Shown here piece after piece: positions 58,325-64,000 of a DNA stretch of 64,000 bases (the stretch's first letter is position 1; every line of letters starts with the position of its first letter). The stretch is taken from the NCBI GenBank assembly GCA_903813345.2, contig CAIIXF020000012.1:4817318-4881317 (forward strand). Reading direction: 5' to 3'. This DNA is from Owenia fusiformis. Taxonomy: Eukaryota; Annelida; Polychaeta; Sabellida; Oweniidae. Both the position numbers and the translations under genes were made by a program. The notes under the pieces were generated by a model. It was not told the DNA's origin. It searched no databases and saw only the letters and a program-made list of their open reading frames with translations.

Positions 58325-61300
58325 TTACTCTCTGTATCTCACTGGTTTGACAATTTGTCTGCCACTTCTTGTGACAAGTGGTGATTGTGGATTGTTGATT
58401 TTATTTTTCACTACTGGTAATGGTAATTGATGCTCTGGGGATGTGTTTCTGTCTATTGTGGGACATGGTGATTTCTCAGATTCTAATTGTGGGGGTTCAA
58501 GCACTGGAGTGGTGCTTAGGGGGTCATCTCCAAATTCCATATGTATGGGTTCCTTTGTTTTGTATATGTCTTTGCGATTCCTCCTGATGTTATTTCCCAG
58601 CTCATTTTGCACTATATATGAGCGAGGTGAATCCGCATGTTTTATGACAGTTGCACGCTTTAGTTTATCATTTGATGCTTTGTATCTAACAGATTGTCCT
58701 GGTTTGAGTACAGGCAAGTCGTGGCCTGCTTTAGCATCATAATAGCGTTTCTGTGCCATTTCCTGTCACGTAGAATTTCCGTCACATTTTCAGGGACAGT
58801 TGGCTTGAGAAGATCTGTTTGCAAGGGAATGACAGATCTAGTCCTCCTAGACATTAGGAGTTGGGCTGGGGATGCATTGAGTCCATCTCGAGGGGTGTTA
58901 CGAAATTCCAATAAGGCCAGATAGGGGTCACGGTTGTCAACATGGGCTTTCTTTAGAATGTTTTTCACAGTCTGGACCGCGCGTTCAGCATTTGCATTCC
59001 CCTTGGGGTAAAGTGGGGAGGATGTCACATGCTCAAATTCATATTTCGTGGAAAATTCAGCAAATCCCTTGCTATTATACTGAGGGCCATTGTCAGAACG
59101 AAACTTTCTTGGAATTCCATGTCTTGAGAACTGTGCTTATCAATGCTTGTATAGTTGCACTAGAATGTAAGTCAAGCAACTTATTCACTTCAACAAAATT
59201 TGAATAATAATCCACCAGCAATAGATAGTGATGCTCATTGAACTGAAATAGATCTGATCCAACTATTTCATAGGGAACAGAGGGAATTTCTGAACATTTC
59301 ATGGGCTCTTTTGATTGGGCTTTCCTGTGTTGTTGGCATGGGGAACAACTTTCAATCATGTCAGATATCTGATGATTCATATTTGGCCAGAACAGAATAT
59401 CACGAGCACGTCTACGAGTACACTCAATACCCATATGGCCACTGTGAAGTTGGTCTTACATGAAATCCTGCAGGGAAGTGGGTACTACAATACAACTGCC
59501 TTTCATAATATATCCATCGAGAATTGTGAGCTCGTCGCGATAATTCCAAAACTGTGGTAACTCAGAATCACATAGTTGACGTGAGCTGGGCCAAGCATTG
59601 AGTATTACATGTTTGAGTTTCATGAGAACAATGTCTTTCTCTGTTTCAGCTTTGAGCTCAGCTAGTCGTGGTCCAGAAATAGGGAGATTTTGGATATCAT
59701 GAATTTCGAGGGGTGGTTCAGGGTTGGGTTTATCAACTGGGGCTCGACTACACATATCAGCAACATGTAGTGTGGGGCCTGGGGTGTACGTAACTTTCAA
59801 GTTGTAATTTTGAAGTTGAAGCATCATTCTTTGTAGACGGGTAGGTGCAGAAGATAGATAGGGGTTTCTTAAATAATGCTTCCAAGGGCTTGTGATCTGT
59901 GAGTACATTTACATCCTTACCATAGATGTATGTATGCAATCTGGTTGCTGTGAACAAAATTGCGAGGCATTCTTTCTCGATTTGGGCATAATTTTGTTCA
60001 GCAGGGGACAGGGATTTGAAAACATAATGAACTGGGTGATTTTCTTGCCATAAAGCGCCACCTAGGCCGGTGTAAAAGAAATTATGGCCCCCTTGGGCTT
60101 ATGGTCCCCTTTCTTAAAGGCCCTTACTGGCCCTGATTGTGGATACGATAATAAGGGAAAGAGTTGTATTTAGGTCACCATGTAAATCAATGGAAAGTAG
60201 GACCATAATTTGATAGGACCTCCTACCCTTTTACACCGGATTTAGATGCATCACACGATATGGTCACTGCTTTGTCAACATCATAGTAAGCTAGAACTGG
60301 GGCTTCACAAAGCTTACTTTTCAAAAGATCATAGCATTTGTCCATATTTGCGTCCCATTTCCACGGGACATCATCCTTTAGGAGCTGACGTAGGGGGGCG
60401 TTGATCATCGAGAGATTAGGGATAAACGTTCCTAGGTAATTGAGGGAGCCTAGGAAACGACGCAATCCTGCCTTGTCTGATGGGGGTGGCATGTTTTGAA
60501 TAGCCTCAATTTTGCAAAGCATCTGGACTCATCCCATGTGGTCCAAATGTATGGCCTACAAAGGTAACTGAGGAATTGGCCAGCTTAATTTTACGCTTGT
60601 TCAACGTGAGATTTGAGGCTTTGGCGCGTCCAAGTACGGCAGTTAATACATCATTGTGTTTGGCCATATCACTGCCATGAATGAGTAAATCGTCCATTAT
60701 GACCTCACAACCTGGAATATCGCCAAATATTTGCTCCATTTTGGCTTGCAGAATTTCGGGGCACAGATTTAGTCCATACGGTAGGCGTTTCCAACGATAA
60801 CGTCCAAATGGGTGTTCATTGTAGTCAGAAATGAGCTTTTCTCGTCAAGCTAAAATTGGTTAAATGCTACGTTTGCATCCAAAGTAGTGAACACGGTGGA
60901 GTGTTTCAGATTTGCAGCAATCTGATCTTTGATGGGTGATGCTGCCGTTTGATGGCTTTATTCAGATCCCGGGGGTCGAGAACAAGTTGAAGACGATCAA
61001 ACTTTTCAACAATTATCATAGAATTTACCCAATCGGTTGGTTCTGTAACCTTGGCGATGATATCTCTGGTTTCAAGGTCAGCCAAAGTTTCCTTTATCCT
61101 TGGGAGTTGCGCATATGGGAATGAACGTGGAGGATGAATTACTGGGGGTACGGATTCATCCATAGTTATATGCACCTTTCCAATGTTTCCTAATCGACTA
61201 AATACTGCACTATGATTCTCAATTATCTCCTCGGGTGTTGTGCCAGAATTGATTGAAAACATAGGGGATATTAATTTCATTTTCAGACAATCCTGTAAAC

Positions 61301-62413
61301 TAAGAATTGGTTCTGACTTTTGATTTACGATAAATAATCTGACATTGTACGTACCACTGTGACATGTTATAGGAATAGATACTTCCCCTTCACACGGAAT
61401 CTTGTGATTTGAGTATGAAACAAGATTTGTGTGAGTTTCCTTCCTTCTGAGATTTTTGTATATATCCAATGGGATAGTACTAGCATGGGCTCCAGTGTCA
61501 CATTTGAATTTGACTGATTTATCACACAATTTAGCCTGCAGATATATTCCATCTTTGTTTCCATTATGATCGATAGAGTAGACGAAAAATTGATCACAGT
61601 CGGGATCATTGTCTGAATCCGGGTCGATAGCATCAACTTTCTTAGAGTTCGTGAACTTACGCTTGCGGCACCACTCTATAAAATGTCCTGTCTTGTGACA
61701 GTAATTGCACTTCTTACCCAAAGCTGCGCACTGAGATTTGTCGGGCTTATGTTTTCTACCACAATCCGTACAGGGAGCATGAGACGTGTCAGGGCGAGAA
61801 TGATCTTGGCGATATTTAGATTTGAAGCTCTTCTTATGGGGCTTGTTTTTAATAGAGTCTACGGCCGCTGCTGCTGGAGTTTGAATGTCCTTACGATTTC
61901 TCTCTGAGAACTCATGAGCCTGACAGACTTCTATGCATTTATCTAACGTAAACACATCTACATGTTGTGATTTTTCCAGTAAACGCAATTGCAGCTTATC
62001 ATTGTTTATACCACAGATTATCATGTCCTTGATAACCAAATTCACAGTCTTTGGCTTTTACCTTTGTCTGTAACGAAACTGTCAAAAGTTGCTCCTTCCT
62101 GTTGCGTTCTTGTAAGAAACTTGTGACGAACCATTGTGATATTTTTCCTGGGCTCGGAGTAATCATCGAACTTTTGCAAAACTTTGGCATAATCCGTTTT
62201 ATCAGCATCCTCATTGAACACAAAACTGTTATAAATCTGTACACAAGGTTCTCCTATACATGCCATAGGAATGTTGATCTGGATTTGTGTTGACTTTTCA
62301 GATTTTTCTGGAGCCACCAGAAAAAAATCGAACATCTGCTTGAAGTGTCTCCAATTTTCAGCCAGATTACCAGTCAAAACCATTTGTTTTGGTTTATCCA
62401 AGAAGACTGCCAT
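58325..62413 (-). pseudogene. Ty3/gypsy retrotransposon, gag-pol, frameshifted
   Basis: Minus-strand frames in order: gag (62413-62042); gag end, zinc knuckle, protease and start of reverse transcriptase (62045-60906); RT with IMDDLLIHG (60739-60506); RT thumb and RNase H start (60522-60223); RNase H rest (59957-59456, two frames); integrase zinc finger and core (59434-59093); core end (59028-58660); C-terminal tail (58759-58325). Landmarks are CNYCHKTGHFIEWC (CX2CX4HX4C), the protease CDTGA, RNase H LTDHKPLEALF, integrase CSPCQQH, then the DDE residues in GSDLFQF, SDNGPQY and NANAERAVQ. At least six frameshifts make it inactive. Order RT-RNaseH-integrase places it in Ty3/gypsy, near the K02A2.6-like group by general resemblance. 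No LTR pair is visible. Confidence 0.92.
60069..60237. mobile_element. GGTGTAAAAG MITE, 169 bp, copy 2, inserted in the gypsy element
   Basis: Same length and nearly the same sequence as 46907-47075. It splits the gypsy RNase H region: DASKSG on one side continues as LGGALWQ on the other once the MITE is left out. CCGG is present at both junctions and only once in the implied empty site, so a 4-bp target duplication (with terminus TGTAAAAG) is the simplest reading. Confidence 0.88.
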
Positions 62414-62500
62414 TCTGATTGTACGATTTACTGTCCAATATATATCAGATGGTTGAGTATTAAGTCCGATTTTCCCGATTTATGACACCATATAAAAGTA

Positions 62501-63000
62501 NNNNNNNNNNNNNNNNNNNNNNNNNNNNNNNNNNNNNNNNNNNNNNNNNNNNNNNNNNNNNNNNNNNNNNNNNNNNNNNNNNNNNNNNNNNNNNNNNNNN
62601 NNNNNNNNNNNNNNNNNNNNNNNNNNNNNNNNNNNNNNNNNNNNNNNNNNNNNNNNNNNNNNNNNNNNNNNNNNNNNNNNNNNNNNNNNNNNNNNNNNNN
62701 NNNNNNNNNNNNNNNNNNNNNNNNNNNNNNNNNNNNNNNNNNNNNNNNNNNNNNNNNNNNNNNNNNNNNNNNNNNNNNNNNNNNNNNNNNNNNNNNNNNN
62801 NNNNNNNNNNNNNNNNNNNNNNNNNNNNNNNNNNNNNNNNNNNNNNNNNNNNNNNNNNNNNNNNNNNNNNNNNNNNNNNNNNNNNNNNNNNNNNNNNNNN
62901 NNNNNNNNNNNNNNNNNNNNNNNNNNNNNNNNNNNNNNNNNNNNNNNNNNNNNNNNNNNNNNNNNNNNNNNNNNNNNNNNNNNNNNNNNNNNNNNNNNNN
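62501..63000. other. Assembly gap of exactly 500 N
   Basis: Round-number N run between the gypsy 5' side and the LINE. True size and content unknown; ORFs crossing it are artefacts. Confidence 0.99.
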
Positions 63001-64000
63001 AAAGGCTATTGTTTTTTTACCATAGTTTTCAGTTTTTGCTTTAGGAAGGGTAAAGTTTGATTTGCCTCTAGTGTTATATCTATGAAAATCTCCATGGGTT
63101 TTGAAATAATCTGGAAAAATAGTTTTATAATTGTTTATATCATTTTTCCATTTAAAGACAAATTCAGCAATATTGATTTTATATATATCATGTATTTGTA
63201 TGATTCTAAGCTCTTTAAAAAGTGGTTGACTGTGGTCTCTATAGCCACTTTGAGTTGCCAACCTAACAAATCTCTTTTGTATCAAGTGTAACGGATTAAG
63301 GGTTGTGGGATTTGTATTACCCCATATTATGTTACCATATGTAAGGTATGAATGAAACAGGGAGTTGTAGATAGTGATAAAAGTTTTTCTGTCTAAGATG
63401 TGCTTGATCTTAAAAAGAATCCCCAGTGTCCTGGAGAGTTTAACTCTAATCATACTTATGTGATCTTTAAACATTAAATGTTGATCAATGATCAAGCCTA
63501 AAAAATTTGTCACAGGGACTCTTTCTATTTTTTGATCATTAATAAGAATTTGTATGTCATTACCATTGTATATTTTCTTTTTTGAAGAAAATATTATGTA
63601 TTTCGTCTTTTCAACATTAAGTGAAAGTTTATTTGTTTCAAGCCATGCTTGTATTGTTTTAAGTTCTTGATTCAGAGTAGTTTGTAGGTCCACTAATGTT
63701 TTTCCATTGATCAAGATATTTGTGTCATCTGCGAATAGGACAAATAGAAGATCATGTGAGGTCAAATAAATATCATTAATATACAAGATGAAAAACAAAG
63801 GTCCCAAAACTGAACCTTGGGGGACACCACAATGAATAGTTTCAGATTTTGAAATAGATTCGTTAAACTTTGTACTTTGTTTTCGATTTGTGAAGTAACT
63901 AGAGACCCAACCTAAAGCTGGCCCTCTAATACCGTAAAATTCAAGCTTTTGTAATAGTATATTATGATCAATCGTATCAAAGGCCTTGGAAAAATCTAAG
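63001..64000 (-). pseudogene. LINE (non-LTR) reverse transcriptase, partial at both ends
   Basis: The minus-strand frame is open from the window end down to the gap. It contains LDFSKAFDTIDHNILLQKL, GVPQGSVLGPLFFILYIND, the catalytic FADDTNI, NKLSLNVEKTKYIIF and VTNFLGLIIDQHL, then the connection region (KRFVRLATQSGYRDHSQPLF). These are the RT motifs 2-7 of the jockey/CR1/L2-type LINEs, with C-terminal sequence up to base 63001. The frame is uninterrupted where visible, so the copy may be fairly young. The endonuclease lies off the right edge and the 3' end in the gap; intact or broken cannot be decided. Confidence 0.9.

Noticed and set aside
62428-63000. C-terminal continuation of the LINE protein across the N run and the 192-codon plus ORF over the gap
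   Set aside because: Translations through Ns are artefacts; the frame after the gap has no relation to the RT.

Overview
The window is eukaryotic and reads as AT-rich genomic DNA of a marine invertebrate animal. The evidence is split genes with GT-AG introns, an LHFPL-family tetraspan gene, secreted tyrosinases fused to thrombospondin type-1 modules, a Polinton integrase remnant, a Ty3/gypsy element, a LINE, many short inverted-repeat elements, and a 500-N assembly gap (62501-63000). An invertebrate deuterostome such as an echinoderm or hemichordate would fit, but the sequence does not settle the taxon and I name no species.

Layout. 1-427 is the broken C-terminal end of a Polinton/Maverick integrase with a chromodomain. 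1501-2103 (minus) is an unrecognised 200-residue ORF. 2.1-14.9 kb is mostly non-coding: several minisatellites (about 3.9, 5.3, 9.0 and 12.4 kb), foldback elements and a 1-kb TA-flanked transposon (13463-14460). 14892-34505 (minus) is an LHFPL-like tetraspan gene with two coding exons separated by an 18.8-kb intron that carries a Harbinger-like MITE, foldbacks and tandem repeats.

36.93-46.79 kb (plus) is a complete tyrosinase gene with 12 coding exons. A TATA box and a non-coding leader exon lie upstream. The coding exons give a signal peptide, a type-3 copper core, a tyrosine-rich cysteine-containing extension, six thrombospondin type-1 repeats (one 183-bp exon each), and two small cysteine-rich exons. 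51.54-57.62 kb (plus) is a second, tandem tyrosinase with the same promoter/leader layout and the same intron positions and phases. It has no thrombospondin exons in the window, but has a furin-like RKKR site. Behind it lie a decayed Ty3/gypsy element (58325-62413, minus) carrying a 169-bp MITE, the gap, and a LINE reverse transcriptase running off the window end (minus).

How the genes work together. The two tyrosinases form a local duplicate cluster of secreted copper oxidases. The tyrosine-rich stretch and the adhesive repeats suggest, as inference only, a role in cross-linking or hardening extracellular matrix, cuticle, tube or adhesive material. The LHFPL gene is a separate unit in the opposite orientation and is probably unrelated in function. 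The most unusual biology is the tyrosinase-TSP1-Cys-rich fusion with its modular exon array. The rest of the interest is in transposon structure: nested insertions, recoverable target-site duplications and several hairpin families.
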